Below, piece by piece: positions 20,768-32,505 of a DNA stretch of 64,000 nucleotides; the first letter of the stretch is position 1, and each line of letters begins with the position of its first letter. The notes below the pieces were generated by a model. It saw only the letters and a program-made list of their open reading frames with translations, ran no database searches and was not told where the DNA came from. The translations under genes and the position numbers were made by a program. The stretch is from Gymnothorax reevesii (lineage: Eukaryota; Chordata; Actinopteri; Anguilliformes; Muraenidae): NCBI GenBank assembly GCA_029721435.1, contig CM056574.1, positions 4,973,001 through 5,037,000 of the forward strand, given 5' to 3'.

Positions 20768-23325
20768 CATGACAATCCTATGTCAGGTCATTTGGGAATC
20801 TAGAAGACCCTTCAACGTGTCAGGAATCACTTCTTCTGGCCGTCCATGAGGTCTGATGTACAGGAGTACTGCAGATTCTGTCATACTTGTCAAATGGTTG
20901 GGAAGCCAAACCAGAATATTCCAAAAGCTCGACTTAAGCCCATTCCCGCTTTTGAAGAACATTTCAGTCGGATCATCATTGACTGTGTTGGACCATTGCC
21001 GAAGACTAGATCTGGTTGTGAGTACTTACTGACTATCATGTGTGCTTCCACCCGGTTTCCTGAGGCAATTCCACTTCGTAATATCAAGGCGAAGACTATC
21101 ATCAAGGCTCTTACCAAGTTTTTCTGCTTAGTTGGTCTTCCTAAGTCTATTCAGTCTGATCAAGGATCAAATTTCATGTCTGGCATATTTCAACAAGTTA
21201 TGCATGACCTTGGTATTAAACAATACAGGTCATCAGCTTACCATCCTGAGAGTCAAGGTGCTTTGGAGAGGTTCCATCAAACCCTGAAGAACATGATAAG
21301 GACCTACTGCCTTGACACAGAGAAAGATTGGGATGAAGGTGTCCATCTTCTTCTGTTTGCTGCCCGTGAAGCTGTTCAGGAGTCTCTTGGGTTCAGTCCT
21401 TTTGAGCTCGTTTTTGGGCATACAGTCCGTGGACCTTTGAAGCTTCTGAAGGAAAAGTTTCTGGCCGAAGATGATGTCCCAATGAACTTGCTTCAGTATG
21501 TCTCTGACTTCCGTAATCGTCTCTCTAAGGCTTGTGACTTTGCTAAGTCTAATCTCAAAGAAGCTCAGGGCAAAATGAAAGCCAGATATGACCTTCATTC
21601 AAAAGATAGAAGTTTTAAAACTGGTGAAAAAGTTCTTGCACTTTTACCAGTTCCTGGAAACCCTCTAAGAGCCCGATATTTCGGCCCTTACATTGTACTC
21701 AAAAAGGTCAGTGATCTAAATTATGTAATTTCAACTCCTGGAAGGAGGAAACAAAAACAAATGTGTCACATCAACATGCTGAAAGAATACATTGATCGAG
21801 ACACTCAGCAAAAGCCAGTCAATGTGGTAAATACAGTTGAACTGGAAAATTCTAAAGTAGATTGTGACTGCCCCTTAGAAAATGAACCTGGTCCAGTCAA
21901 ACTTGAAAATTCAGACATTCTTCGAAATATTGACAGCAAGTTGTCCCACCTGGACCCTTTTCAACAACAGCAGCTAAAGCAGCTCATATTTGAATATAGT
22001 CACATATTCTCTGACGTTCCATCAAGGACTGATTTGGTTTACCATGATGTCATCCTACAAGATGATGCCAAGCCTGTAAAACAGCATCCCTACAGAATGA
22101 ATCCAGAGAAGCAGAAATACCTTAAACAGGAAGTCAAATATCTGCTGGAAAATGACTTTGTTGAACCAAGTTACAGTGACTGGAGTTCTCCATGCATCCT
22201 AGTTCCCAAACCCAATGGAACATATAGAATGGTGACAGACTACAGGCAAGCGAACGCTCTATCAAAAACAGACTCATATCCTATTCCCAGGATTGATGAC
22301 TGCATTGACAAAGTTGGACAGTCAAAGTATGTCACAAAATTTGATCTCCTCAAGGGCTTTTGGCAGATCCCGTTAACAGATAGAGCAAAGGAGATCTCTG
22401 CCTTCGTCACACCAGATGGATTATACCAATACAAGGTCATGCCATTTGGAATGAAAAATTCTCCGGCCACCTTCCAACGTCTGGTAAACAGAGTGATTGC
22501 TGGACTGCCAGGATATGAGGCCTATATCGATGACATAATCATCACCAGCGACAGCTTCCAAGAGCACCTCACCTACATCAGAAACTTCTTTCAGAGAGTG
22601 AGTGATGCCAAGCTGACTGTCAACCTTGTTAAAAGTCACTTTTGTAAAGCTACAGTTGTTTACTTAGGTCATGTTGTAGGACAGGGTCAAGTCAAACCAG
22701 TTGATGCAAAAGTCAAAGTTATCACTGAATTTCCTGAGCCAACAACTAAAAGACAGCTCATGAGATTTCTAGGGATGGCTGGCTACTACAGAAAATTCTG
22801 TAAAAATTTCTCTATCATCTCTAAACCTTTGACAAATTTACTGAAGAAAAATGCAAAATTTGTTTGGGATGAAAAATGTCAAAATTCATTTGACCAGCTG
22901 AAAGCTATTCTCAAAAATGCACCAGTTCTCTTATCTCCCAATTTCAAAAAGGAGTTCAAGTTGGCAGTTGATGCCAGTGACATTGGTGCAGGTGCAGTTT
23001 TACTGCAAGAAGACACGATGGAGTAGATCATCCTGTTTGTTACTTTTCCAAAAAGTTTGATAAACATCAGAAAAACTACTCAACAATTGAAAAAGAATGT
23101 TTGGCTCTTGTTTTCGTTTTACAACATTTTGAAGTCTATTTGACTTGTTCTGCTACTTCCATCAAGGTCTTCAGTGATCACAATCCCCTCACATTCTTGC
23201 ACAAGATCAAAAACAAGAATCAAAGATTACTGAGATAGAGTTTACTTTTGCAAGAGTATGATTTGGATATTTCTCACATCAGGGGAAAAGATAATGTAAT
23301 CCCAGATACACTTTCACTCATGTAA
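20768..23325 (+). pseudogene. pol: Integrase-reverse transcriptase-RNase H of family A
   Basis: After the frameshift the HHCC zinc finger reads through HDNPMSGHLG, with an in-frame TAG at 20801-20803, to CRFCHTC at 20874-20894. The catalytic core has D in IIDCVGPLPK (about 20985), D in SDQGSNF (about 21160) and E in GALERFH (about 21265), i.e. D,D35E. A GPY/F-type module (RARYFGPYIV) follows near 21665. Reverse transcriptase follows in the same frame with no stop: KFDLLKGFWQIPL, FGMKNSPATFQ and YIDD (22523-22534). RNase H begins IAVDASDIGAGAVLL-like at 22965, shifts frame at about 23000-23019, and contains a further TAG at 23236-23238 where the family B copy has Trp. It ends at 23325. Confidence 0.93.
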
Positions 23326-23523
23326 TTTTATTCCTTTTTTGATTGTGAAAAATGTAATTTTAATTTTCCATTTGATTGTGAGACTTGCACTGGTTGTTAT
23401 GTACAAAGTATATGACTGTTATCATAATCAATGATACGTTTGTGTAAAGTACAAGATTGTTCTGATTATAAAACTGTGTTAATTTTAACAAAAGAAAGCT
23501 TTTAACAAACCTTTCTTTTCTTA

Positions 23524-23534
23524 AAGAGGGGAGG
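23524..23534 (+). promoter_or_regulatory. Polypurine tract, family A
   Basis: AAGAGGGGAGG directly abuts the 3' LTR. It is the plus-strand primer site. Confidence 0.85.
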
Positions 23535-23993
23535 TGTTATGTATGATCATTTTTTGTACAGCATTGTATTTCATTTGTAAATGAAGATTTGCTACATGCT
23601 GTTTTGCTGCCTTGCTGGTCAGTTATATTTATTTTGTTCATTGGCACCATCTGGTGGCGTGTTTGTAAAATCATTAAGAAAAGTCTAGTAATTTCTAGAA
23701 GCTTCTGGCACTTTCCTGCTTGGAGGGGGCGGGATTTCCCTAGAATCCTGTGGATCTTTCTGGAAGGTTGCTAGACTATAAAAAGGCTGTGATTTTAAGC
23801 ACAGCAGAGACAGACAACAGAGAGAGAGACAGCAGAGACAGAGTTTTGTTTTGGCAACAGTTCATAGTGGCAGAGTGTTATTAGAGAATAAAATAGTGGA
23901 TATTTTTTTTGGAGAACTTTTTTTTTAAAGAATAAATTTTTTTTAGTTGTACTTGCCAGTTTTCTTTGTTGTGATTTTTTTTAAGTCATAACA
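23535..23993 (+). repeat. 3' LTR, family A
   Basis: 459 bp, nearly identical to 18166-18623. Differences seen: c/g near the 'gattt-ctacatgc' word, c/t in 'ggtcag-tatattt', a/g in 'agcag-gacag', a/c in 'cagtt-atagtgg', one extra t in the T run, g/t after 'aataaattt', c/t in 'ttgttg-gat'. Confidence 0.93.
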
Positions 23994-23997
23994 GAAG

Positions 23998-24149
23998 ATA
24001 AAGGAAGGGTGTAACCCTCCTTTAGTAGTAGCGTGACTACTCACTACTGTTCAGAGACCAACATTGACACCGAATAAAATCATGAGCAGGAGTGTAAGTA
24101 AGCCCAGGCTGAGAGTGAGTTTGTGGCGGAAAAAAACCCCGCTACATCT
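23998..24149. other. Unassigned flank of family A element
   Basis: No feature recognised. It does not continue the hAT-type end seen left of the insertion. Confidence 0.4.
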
Positions 24150-24450
24150 ACTGTCATATGCAGAGATTAGGCATGAGTGTGTCTCCTCTTAGTGGCATTC
24201 ATGTTCCTGTGTCTTAGTCAGCAATTATTCTATCAACGCGAACGCCCACTGAAGAAATTCACTTGCAGAATTTCAGTCATTGCGCATTATGTTAATCAGT
24301 TTCATGTCCATTACGGTGGATTTCCCCACTAGTGACATGGAAATCGATTGCCTCTCATGCTTGACTTTACTAAGGGATTGAAAGCAATGGAATTGCATAA
24401 AGACGTTTCAAATGTTCTTATTTTATTTAAACAATTGTCCACCTTTATGC
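24150..24450 (+). repeat. Interspersed repeat of the 'gcggctggtga' family, copy 2 (fragment)
   Basis: Shares 'cctgtgtcttagtcagcaattattctatcaacg' and 'gaaagcaatggaattgcat' with 13622-13990. The terminal 'gcggctggtga' part is absent. Confidence 0.6.
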
Positions 24451-24881
24451 AAGTGAAACTGAAACTTCAATGCACAAGGATTTTAATTCCATGTAAGAAT
24501 CTCATTAAAAAGTGTTCATTAAACAATTGCGGACTACGGTGAATAGCAAAAAAAATAAATAAATGTGCGAGACTAAGGGCCAGTTCATACTCTACGCAAG
24601 GTAAGCGAAGGAACGTGAGCACAGGTCGTTTCCATTCCTTTCACAGAGAAGCCTGAGCGCACATCCCTTGCTGCGCTGTCTGGTTAAAAAGCAGTACACT
24701 GCTCATGCAATAGGGGGCAGCAAAGTCTTCTCCTTCTGCTCCTCCTTCTTCTTTTTGGTGTGTTGAACACAGCGTATGGCGCATTATTTCATTTATCTCC
24801 CCTATTGGAATCTCACGGAAATACACGCGTCGATGCGTTGCGTTACAAAAATTTGGACAACGCGCTTTGCTACGCAAGGAC
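24451..24881. other. Unassigned, possibly repeat-derived sequence
   Basis: From 24578 ('gggccagttcatactctacgcaagg') the sequence looks like the left end of a non-autonomous element with 'acgcaagg' words, repeated near 24870, but the opposite terminus was not found. Confidence 0.35.
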
Positions 24882-24890
24882 GCAGGATGG

Positions 24891-25023
24891 CCCTGCGATA
24901 GATTGGCAAGCTGTTCAGGGTGGGTCCCTGCCTTTGCCCGTAGTCAGCTGAGATAGGCTCCAGCTCGCCCCGTGACCCTAGTGAGGAATAAGCGGGTATA
25001 GAAAATGGATGGATGGATGGGAT
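24891..25023 (+). mobile_element. 3' tail of a fish LINE/SINE ending in ATGG repeats, with target duplication
   Basis: 'gataggctccagctcgcccc-gtgaccc...gaggaataagcgg-tatagaaaatggatggatgg' is a very common fish retroposon tail. It is flanked by GCAGGATGG at 24882-24890 and 25024-25032, extended to 12 bp with one C/T difference, so it is a severely 5'-truncated insertion. Confidence 0.85.
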
Positions 25024-25032
25024 GCAGGATGG

Positions 25033-26344
25033 CTACTGTGGGAAAATATTAATCCATGTAACCCTATAATCAAGTTTCTCTAAATGCATGCTCCACTGAA
25101 ATGTACTATCAGTATATTACTATATGCATGATTATATTTAGCCACTACATAACTGTTGTATTCATTATATCTGAATACATTATTAATCAATTAATGTGTA
25201 TGAGAATTAAACCTCAACTAATATTAATTGAAACATTGTATTAGTCTAAGACAAAATGAACCTGAGTATATGGTGCTGAATTTCTGAAGGAACTCTTTGT
25301 GGGTTCGTATCTTAGACTGTCTGTGCTTTGTTTGAAGGCCCCAGCAGTGCTGCTAATCTGTTGACCCTGGCTAAAAGATTACAGAATCCCCCTTCCGTGT
25401 ATTAATTCATACAGACGAAAAAGAACAAAATAAGTTGTGAATGTCCTTTGGGGTTTGGTCCAAATAAGCGGAAATTGGTCAAATAGAGTTCATTAACATC
25501 AAATAGATAAGCACACAGCTGGAGCCCGAACAAAGGGAAGATGGACTATAAAGAAATAACATAGATGAACTTCAGCGCATTCGATCGCCATCCTTCGATT
25601 GCACTCTGATGACTCATAGTATCGGCGGACGCTGCGCAAGCCCCCCTCCCCTGCTCTACTTCGACCTCTCACAGAGGAACATTCGACTGTATCTTGTTGC
25701 CTTCATTTGATTACATGCATATGATTTCTCTTGATTATGTACTCACTTACTTTCTGATTAAATGACGAAAACATAATTGCAAATATAAAAGGTGTTTTGG
25801 GTCCTTCATTTAAGGTAAAGCCAGTCACGAATTCCTCACAATATGGCGAGGCACGAAGGTACTGGTCTTTTACCGCACGAAGGACAGAATTTGATCCCGT
25901 CCGGGAACGGCATCAGACGCCCGGACAACAGACACGGTACACCGTCGATTGCCGAACACCTCTTGGGCTCAGAACAATTGGGAGGGTAAGCAGAGCTTAT
26001 TTTATCAGGCCTGCTGAGGATTAGACATTTAGAATAGGTGTCTGCAATGGAGAGTTTTTCATGTCTGTGTAAAATATATTCATATATACATTATATATCC
26101 ATATTATTACATAATCATTGATCTTATATGCTTTAAATTGATTTATATTCTATCTTTAAGTAAATTTGAACCAGTTTTGATATTTTATGCTGTTTTTAGA
26201 TCATTTTGAATCAGTTTTAAGTTTTTATATCTTACCTGCATGCCTTTTGCATTTGTGTGTACGGTGTAGGCAGGAATTTTGTGATCGACCACAGCAGGGG
26301 TATGAATAAGTCCTAGTTTATACCTGAATTAAAAGAAAAATTAG
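25033..26344. other. Unassigned, possibly the 5' part of an old retroelement
   Basis: No open frame of note. There is a TATA-like 'aatataaaagg' at 25783. 'tggcgaggcacgaagg' near 25844 starts like a primer-binding site but matches no tRNA end I can recall. A possible splice donor (gggagggtaagc) is near 25980. No matching LTR pair was found, so this remains unassigned. Confidence 0.3.
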
Positions 26345-26725
26345 GCAAAAGGAAAATTTGGGGATCTAGGCAACTCTCAATAGGAGAGTATTAGTAAGTC
26401 CTATTGTTTCATTTGAGAGGTCTGGAACATTGGCTATTCCCTTGTCAAGGAGAATATAGAAAGTCCTGTTATGCCATTTGAGAGGTCTGGATAATAGGCA
26501 ATTAGAAGTCCTGTCTTACCATTTGAGAGGGCTGGGAGACAGGCTATTCTCATTCAAAAAGAGAATATAGAAGTCCTGTGATCCCATTTGAGAGGTCTGG
26601 GTAGCAGGCTATTCTTAATAGAAGAATATAGATTTAGAAGTCCCACTTGTACCATTGAGAGGTCTGGACGAGGAGGGCAATTCTCATAAAGAATTTAGGC
26701 TTGTACAAGTCCTGTTAAGATTACA
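26345..26725 (+). repeat. Tandem repeat with hairpin-forming units of about 65-75 bp
   Basis: Five to six diverged units of the form 'gaagtcctgt-...-ccatttgagaggtctgg-...-aggctattctcat...gagaatata'. The core 'catttgagaggtctgg' begins near 26411, 26479, 26522, 26587 and 26657 (the third as gagagggctgg). Within units, ctattctc and gagaata are inverted and could form a small stem-loop. Confidence 0.8.
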
Positions 26726-29700
26726 GGCAGTCTTCTTTAGGAAGGCTTGCGTGCAGTTTATCTGGCCGCCCCTATAACCTTCACGATTTCAGATGCGTTA
26801 CATCACATCTCTTCGCCCCGATGAAGCGGGGAAGTGAAACGGATCTGCGTGAATAAGATAGGGAACGACAACTACAGATATTCAGCCGCATAGGGCTTAG
26901 GATAGGGAAATAGGAATAATAGGAAATGTATGTATGTAATGTAAAAATAATAATGGTGTAAAGATGTGTAAAGATATAGGTTTGGTTAGGGATAAAGGAG
27001 TCATAGGTATGGTTTAAGTATATAGGGCGATAGGGATTTAAAATTTGTCCCCCTGCTCTGGTCATCACATTTGTTACTGAGTCTAACAACATTGCTGTAT
27101 ATATTGGAGAGATTGAAGTTTTTATCTTTGGGTCGATACATGCACAAGACTCTAAGAAAATATTTCCTTGGTGAACTTTATGGTCTCTGTTGGGATGTCT
27201 CTAGAAGATCCTCAGTTTCTCCAAACTGTTTTTTGGTGAGTTGAGACCCATCGAAGCAGGTCATAAGAAAATTTGAACCTTGGAGCTTTTCCAATGTGAA
27301 TGAATGTGAGAGCGGAAAGTGCACTGAGGTGTATGTGTGTATGTGTGTTCTGAGCTCAGACTGCATGTGTGGAAATCAATGTGAATGAACCTACCTCTGA
27401 GTGTCTGTAAATAACGGCATGGCTGGCAAATTTATTAGTCCTGTCTTTGTTAGATTGAATACTGTTGTTATATCATTGCATGAAGTGCCTTTGGAGATGT
27501 CTATAATAATATTGGCATTAATCAAGTGACTAACAATTCGTTTAAGAATAATTTAAGGTGCCCGTTGATTAGCTTATGTTTATAGTATTTTATGGAATTT
27601 TTATAATAATTGCGGGATTTTCTGAATTTCCTGTTTAAAAAAAAAGGAACGGCAAAAGGAACTAATCAAGAGAGATGAATGATTGGACAAGTAGATAGAT
27701 ATAAACATTTTCTAAGAGAACAGTGGTTTAGGAATGCGTAACAAAATACAATCTGTTGACAGTGGAGTGAGGCATTTCCCAAGGGGGGAGAAAAGAACAA
27801 GTGAGACTGACTAGAGAGAGCTGGTAAGCTGTTGAAGTGTCTGAGGTTTGATGACGAGGGAATCCTGTTACGATTCTCTCATGTTTAGAGTATTATTTCT
27901 GCTTTGCCTGACTATGCCTTGTATTGTGTATTGTGATTTGGTTATTGTGATTTGGTTGCCTGGTTATGTGCATGTTTTGTCTTAGTTTAGTTTTGCCATG
28001 TGTCTGTGATTGCCCTGGTTTCATTCCAGTCCATGTTTTTGTTTTTGCCCATGCATTGAATATGGTGATTTAAGTGGTAATGTTTTACATGGTTTCTCAG
28101 AGAGGCAAGAATGATGGTTTTGTTAGTAAGAACTTTAGCTGGTTATTGTCATCAGAGTGGATTTGGCAGTTGGTAAGCAGGTCATGTAAGTGCGAGATGA
28201 CAGATGGAGGTATTAAATCTGCATTGTGCAACATGGAGGCGGTTGATTAAAGTAAGTGGAATTAATTTAGGTGGCAAACAGAGCAAGAGGTTAGCCTTTT
28301 TAATGGGTGTGGAATTGTAAAGGGATAAACTTGATTTGCAAAATTGTGTGTTCATTATTATTGTTAATTGTATGTCTTTGTCATTGGAGTAGTGGACTGG
28401 AAAATAGATTAAAAGGGGATACTTAGGTGATCTTGATATTTAAATTTTGGTTTTAAGTAATACAATTTGTTTGGGTGTAATAACATTGTTCTTATTTATT
28501 TATTAAACAAACATATGCTCCTTTGAATGGTCAGCTGGAACAGAATTGAAAAATTTAGAAGAAACAATTATTGAATGTCCATTGTACAGTGGCGTATTAT
28601 TGTTCCCAATTTGTGTTAAACAGCATATATGTGTTCCTAATTTTATGGACAGTAGTATTTTTCTGATAACAGCTAATAAGTGGAATTTAAAGGTGGGAGG
28701 TAGGGAATATTAACTGTCTACTGTCAGAATACTAGACTAACTAATACTAGACATGATTAATAAAGACAATTTGAAGAAATATTTTAATAGAAAGATAATA
28801 ATGATACAAGTAGAAAGAATAAGTGACAAAAACAATAGAAAATTTTAAAGCAAAACAGAGAAGATATATATGTGATGCAATAAAATATTATTGCTGATTC
28901 AGATCGTTGATGGAAAATTAACTGTTAGTCCTTTTATTGAATAAGTACCATTGTGGTGTACTGAGTTAAAATTTGAAAAGTACCGAGGAAATGTAATTGT
29001 TAACTCATTTGGGAGCAAAGTGGGTAAACTCAAAAAGGTTTTAAGGTCTTATTAATATTTTTGTAAGAAATGCTTGTAGGAAAAGCGGGAATAGGGGAAA
29101 ATTTTCAAGGAAAAACACATTAAGAGGAGTTAAAATAAAACACATTAAGAGGTTAAAATAAAGCAAATTAAGAGGCCCATTAAAATTAAGCACATGAAGA
29201 AGATATAAAAGGTGAACAAATAAAAAGACACCAAGAAAGTGCATGCAACAAACTTAACTGATTCAGAAGTTTCTATTTTAAAGAAAAGGAAGACTATATG
29301 CCTAAAGCAGCAGTGGATGATACACATTGCATGGAATCTAATAGTACATAAGGGGGGTTTTAGAAGATTTAAATAAAATTCAAACTGTGAGATTGGATGG
29401 GTTTTTGTACATATGATATACCTCAAGTAAGTGAACATGACTGGCAGAGAAAATATCTTTTATTTGGGAATCTAACTAAAATAGTGATGACTTTATTAGG
29501 GATGTTGTGCTTTTTACATCAGAGATAATCAATCTTGAAAATGAAAAGTCTTTGAACAGAAGTCAGAGAACAGAAGTGAAGGATCTAAGTGAGAAAGGGG
29601 TCTAAGCAATATGATTTCATGTGAAATTCTCTTCATTTGTTTAACAATAATAAGTTTTGCCCAGTAAAGGAGTCATGTGAAGGATCAGTTTTATAACAAA

Positions 29701-29840
29701 TGATGCATCGTGATTAAAGATGACTGGAAGCGTTCCTGACCGAAGAAATGCAAATGAATTAATGAAAGATCTTTTCTCCATTTCAAACAGGGACCATCAA
29801 CCAGTGATTCTACAGGGGAAAAGGAAAACTAAGAGGGGCA
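26726..29840. other. Long AT-rich stretch without recognised genes
   Basis: All frames are densely stopped. The segment at 27868-28060 starts 'tgttacgattctctcatg' and resembles the 5' part of a teleost Gypsy-type LTR, without a matching end. The rest, to the purine-rich tract at 29813-29840, is unassigned. Confidence 0.35.
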
Positions 29841-30410
29841 TGTGAGGGAATTTTTGTTTTTACTGTTATAGTTTTAAAATTCAATGTTGTAGTGTTTAGT
29901 GCACTTTGATTTTATTACATCTTAGTTTTACTGCTCAAAAATAATCATATATACTTGTTAGAAATGTCAATGCTTACTTTCTTCTCAGCTTTAGGCTCAA
30001 AGAAAACCGTCTGTGGAAACTACTGATAAGATGGATGCATGCACCTGGATAGGAGTTATGGACTCGTGTCTGGGAAATGTCCCAACTTAGGAAGATTACA
30101 GAATTGTTTCTATCTGTACCAGGCCTTGAAACTGAGCCAAGCACAAGATGTGACTCCCAAGGGCATCTCTGGAGCAGAAATCTGCAAAGAATAAAATGTT
30201 TGTGTAATTTTGCAATTGATTGCTTGAACAATGCCTGGTTAGAAGGGTATAAGACTTGCTTGTGAAAAATTTTCAGCAGACACTGACCTCTGACTGTGGT
30301 GGACACAGAGTCCCATGCAGTTTGTTCTCTCATTTTGCAGAATTATATTGCAATAAATGGTTGATCATGTTTCTTTTAACCTGTTCTAAGACTCTCTTAT
30401 TATGACTCAA
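29841..30410 (+). mobile_element. LTR-like block with preceding polypurine tract
   Basis: A purine-rich run ending AAGAGGGGCA at 29840 is followed by TGTGAGGGAA. About 400 bp later there is a TATA-type 'gtataaga' (30247), then a transcribed-looking segment and an AATAAA signal (30352). This is the U3-R-U5 order of a 3' LTR. The end is not fixed and no 5' partner was found. This is an inference from layout only. Confidence 0.4.
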
Positions 30411-30554
30411 GCTGAGGAAATCCTCCACAATAACGTTAATCTGTTTATTTAACTTTGACAGGAAAGGATCCAAGTGAGTAAAAAATGGCAAAATCATGTT
30501 GATGAAGTTTTTGTTAATTGTTGTATGCATCTAAACTCATTCTATAAAAACTTT
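30411..30554. other. Short unassigned flank
   Basis: No recognised feature before the LINE start. Confidence 0.4.
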
Positions 30555-30729
30555 TTCGGGGGCACTGTTGAGCGGGGAGGATGTAGGTCGTTTTTTACAG
30601 TAGCTCCGCTGGAATGTGACTTATTTTGATATTTATCTGCGCTATTTGACACTTTTCGCCAGCACATCGCTTTATCTTGGTTGACATTCACCATATACGA
30701 GTCGTTTTTGCATCCGTGAGCGACCTACG

Positions 30730-31603
30730 ATGATTTCTCGAGGGAAACCTGACACCACCAAAGCAGGCCGCACCAAGGCTCGCCACTCTCCCAGTCCGGA
30801 GTCTCCAGAGCAGCCGGAAGCTAACGAGCCACTACTACTAAGTATGAGGGACATGATGGACGAAATGCGCACTGCCATAATTAATAAGTTCGATTCCATC
30901 ATCTCGTCTTCAGTCACAGGAGAAATAACGGCAGCTCTGGGACCCTTTGAGAATATAATCGCGACACATAGTGAAGCGATTGCAAATCTCGAGTGTGCAG
31001 CTAACGACCACGACAACAGGCTGGCCGATCGCCAAGCTAAGGTTAGCACGCTAACCACCCTCACAGACTCCCTTTCCAAAGAATGTGAAGACCTGGAAGG
31101 CCGGTCAAGATGAAATTAATGTGCGTTTGGTGGGTCTGGCGGAAGGTTTGGAAGGCCCCCGCCCCACCGAGTTTACAGCTCAACTTCTGCAGGACCTCCT
31201 TGGACTGGACGACAAGCCCACTCTGGACCGGGCCCACGGCAACCTGCGTGCTAAGCCCAAAGATGGAGAACCTCCTCGCCCTATGGTGATACGGGTAAAC
31301 CAGTTTCAAATACGAAACAAAATATTGCGCAGAGCAGGGGAGGTCGCCCCTCTTCTTGATAAGGGTAAGAGGATCTCAATATTCCCCGATTTTACCGCAA
31401 CGGTGGCTAAGAAACGAGCCGCCTTCGCTAAAGTGAAGAAAGATCTTCACTCTCGCCCGAACATTAAGTTCGGACTCCTCTTCCCTGCAACGTTACGTAT
31501 CACTTTGCCTGGAGGACAGTCCCGCAGGTTTGATGATCCCGCACTGGCTTCCGACTTAATCGAGAAACACATTAAGAAAGGAGTCGACCCCGATGCTATT
31601 TAG
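30730..31603 (+). pseudogene. L1-type ORF1 protein (nucleic-acid chaperone), broken
   Basis: ORF1 protein coats LINE RNA as a trimer. The first frame (30730-31113) begins MISRGKPDTTKAGRTKARHS, has a coiled-coil-like stretch with NLECAANDHDNRLADRQAKV, and stops after EDLEGRSR. The next frame continues from NVRLVGLAEGLEGP through VIRVNQFQIRNKILRRA to VDPDAI at 31603, the L1 ORF1 RNA-binding and C-terminal domains. At the join, 31109-31125, an in-frame TGA (a CpG-to-TpG-type change from Arg) is followed by one extra T, which together explain both the stop and the frame change. Confidence 0.88.
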
Positions 31604-32505
31604 CTGTTTGGCTCAGTGGCTGACCGGCTGGCGAAGGCTAACCGGTTGGTTTAGTGAATGACACGATACCGACGGAGGTAGCATGTGGCTTCTGTTTTTC
31701 TCTAATTTGTTCACACAACTAGATTCGGGCACCTTATGACACTTTATACTTGAAGCCTTTCTGATTTTCCTAAAAGTGGTATAATACAGGAGCCACGCTT
31801 GTATGACTGGAGACATTTATGCTTTCGCTAACAGTTGTTTTGTTTCTTGTTTAGCTTGTTGGGATGATGTAAATGTAATTTTTGTCTTACTACTTTATAA
31901 CTTGAAGAAGTTTTGAATGTGTGATTTGATTCTGTTTCTTTAGGGATGATAAGTTCTACACCACAGTTGTTTCTCATATATCTTACGATTGGCGTTGATG
32001 TTCAGAAAGAGTATTGATCACTGCTGCCAATATTTTCCCATATACACAATTTAATATTGAAATATTCTAGATGCCTATTTTAGGCTTTCATCACCTGAAT
32101 ATTTAAAACGGGTAGGAGTATATTACTATTTTTTTTCCCCTTTCCTTTTGCCAAAGTAGTCATCTGTAGACCTACTTTTTACATTTTTGTACTGGCTCAT
32201 TTATTTGAGCATTCAGTAAATTGCATTTTTTACTTATTATTCCGTATTATAGATCTTGTCACAATTCCAAAAGCCTAAGTAGCTGTAGTTGGTCTAGGTA
32301 AGGTTTCTGCCTTTTTTAACAACAAGGAGTGTTCGAGTTTTTCCTATTGTAGGGATTGGGTTGCGCGCATCTCCTTTTTTTTTTTATTTGGAGATGCTTC
32401 TGCCAAAGTTTAGGTGGTTGGGGGGGCGGAGGGCTATAGGTGTGTTTTTGGCTTCTGTTTTGATCTTCTTTTATTTTTGCCTCAGTCTGGCATTTACTTT
32501 GAGTT
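31604..32505 (+). other. Inter-ORF region of the LINE
   Basis: About 0.9 kb, T-rich, with no conserved frame. It is unusually long for the gap between the two ORFs of an L1-type element and may contain another insertion or a variable spacer. Nothing more is recognised. Confidence 0.5.

Larger units (their letters stand above)
18166..23993 (+). mobile_element. Full-length Gmr1-like LTR retrotransposon, family A (integrase before reverse transcriptase)
   Basis: 5.83 kb flanked by the 4-bp direct repeat GAAG (18162-18165 and 23994-23997). Order: 5' LTR, tRNA-Gln-type primer site, gag, protease, integrase, reverse transcriptase, RNase H, polypurine tract, 3' LTR. LTR ends are TGTTATG and CATAACA, perfect 7-bp inverted repeats. 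The two LTRs differ at about seven positions plus one 1-nt indel, so the insertion is fairly young. Coding is broken by three in-frame stops and two frameshifts, so it is not autonomous as it stands. The Gypsy-like enzymes in Copia-like order are the signature of Gmr1-type elements, known from Atlantic cod and other fishes. Confidence 0.95.

Noticed and set aside
17905..24150. Intact hAT element interrupted by the family A retrotransposon
   Set aside because: The sequence right of the retrotransposon does not continue or close the hAT-type end, so only one end can be claimed.
25033..25800. 5' LTR partner of the block at 29841-30410
   Set aside because: No shared TATA region, polyadenylation region or terminal words were found between the two segments.
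25844..25862. tRNA primer-binding site for a retroelement
   Set aside because: Only the first seven bases (TGGCGAG) look like a tRNA-Arg site, there is no LTR end just upstream, and no full tRNA match could be recalled.
26345..26725. CRISPR-like array
   Set aside because: Units have diverged cores, the intervening parts are similar to each other, and the genome is vertebrate.
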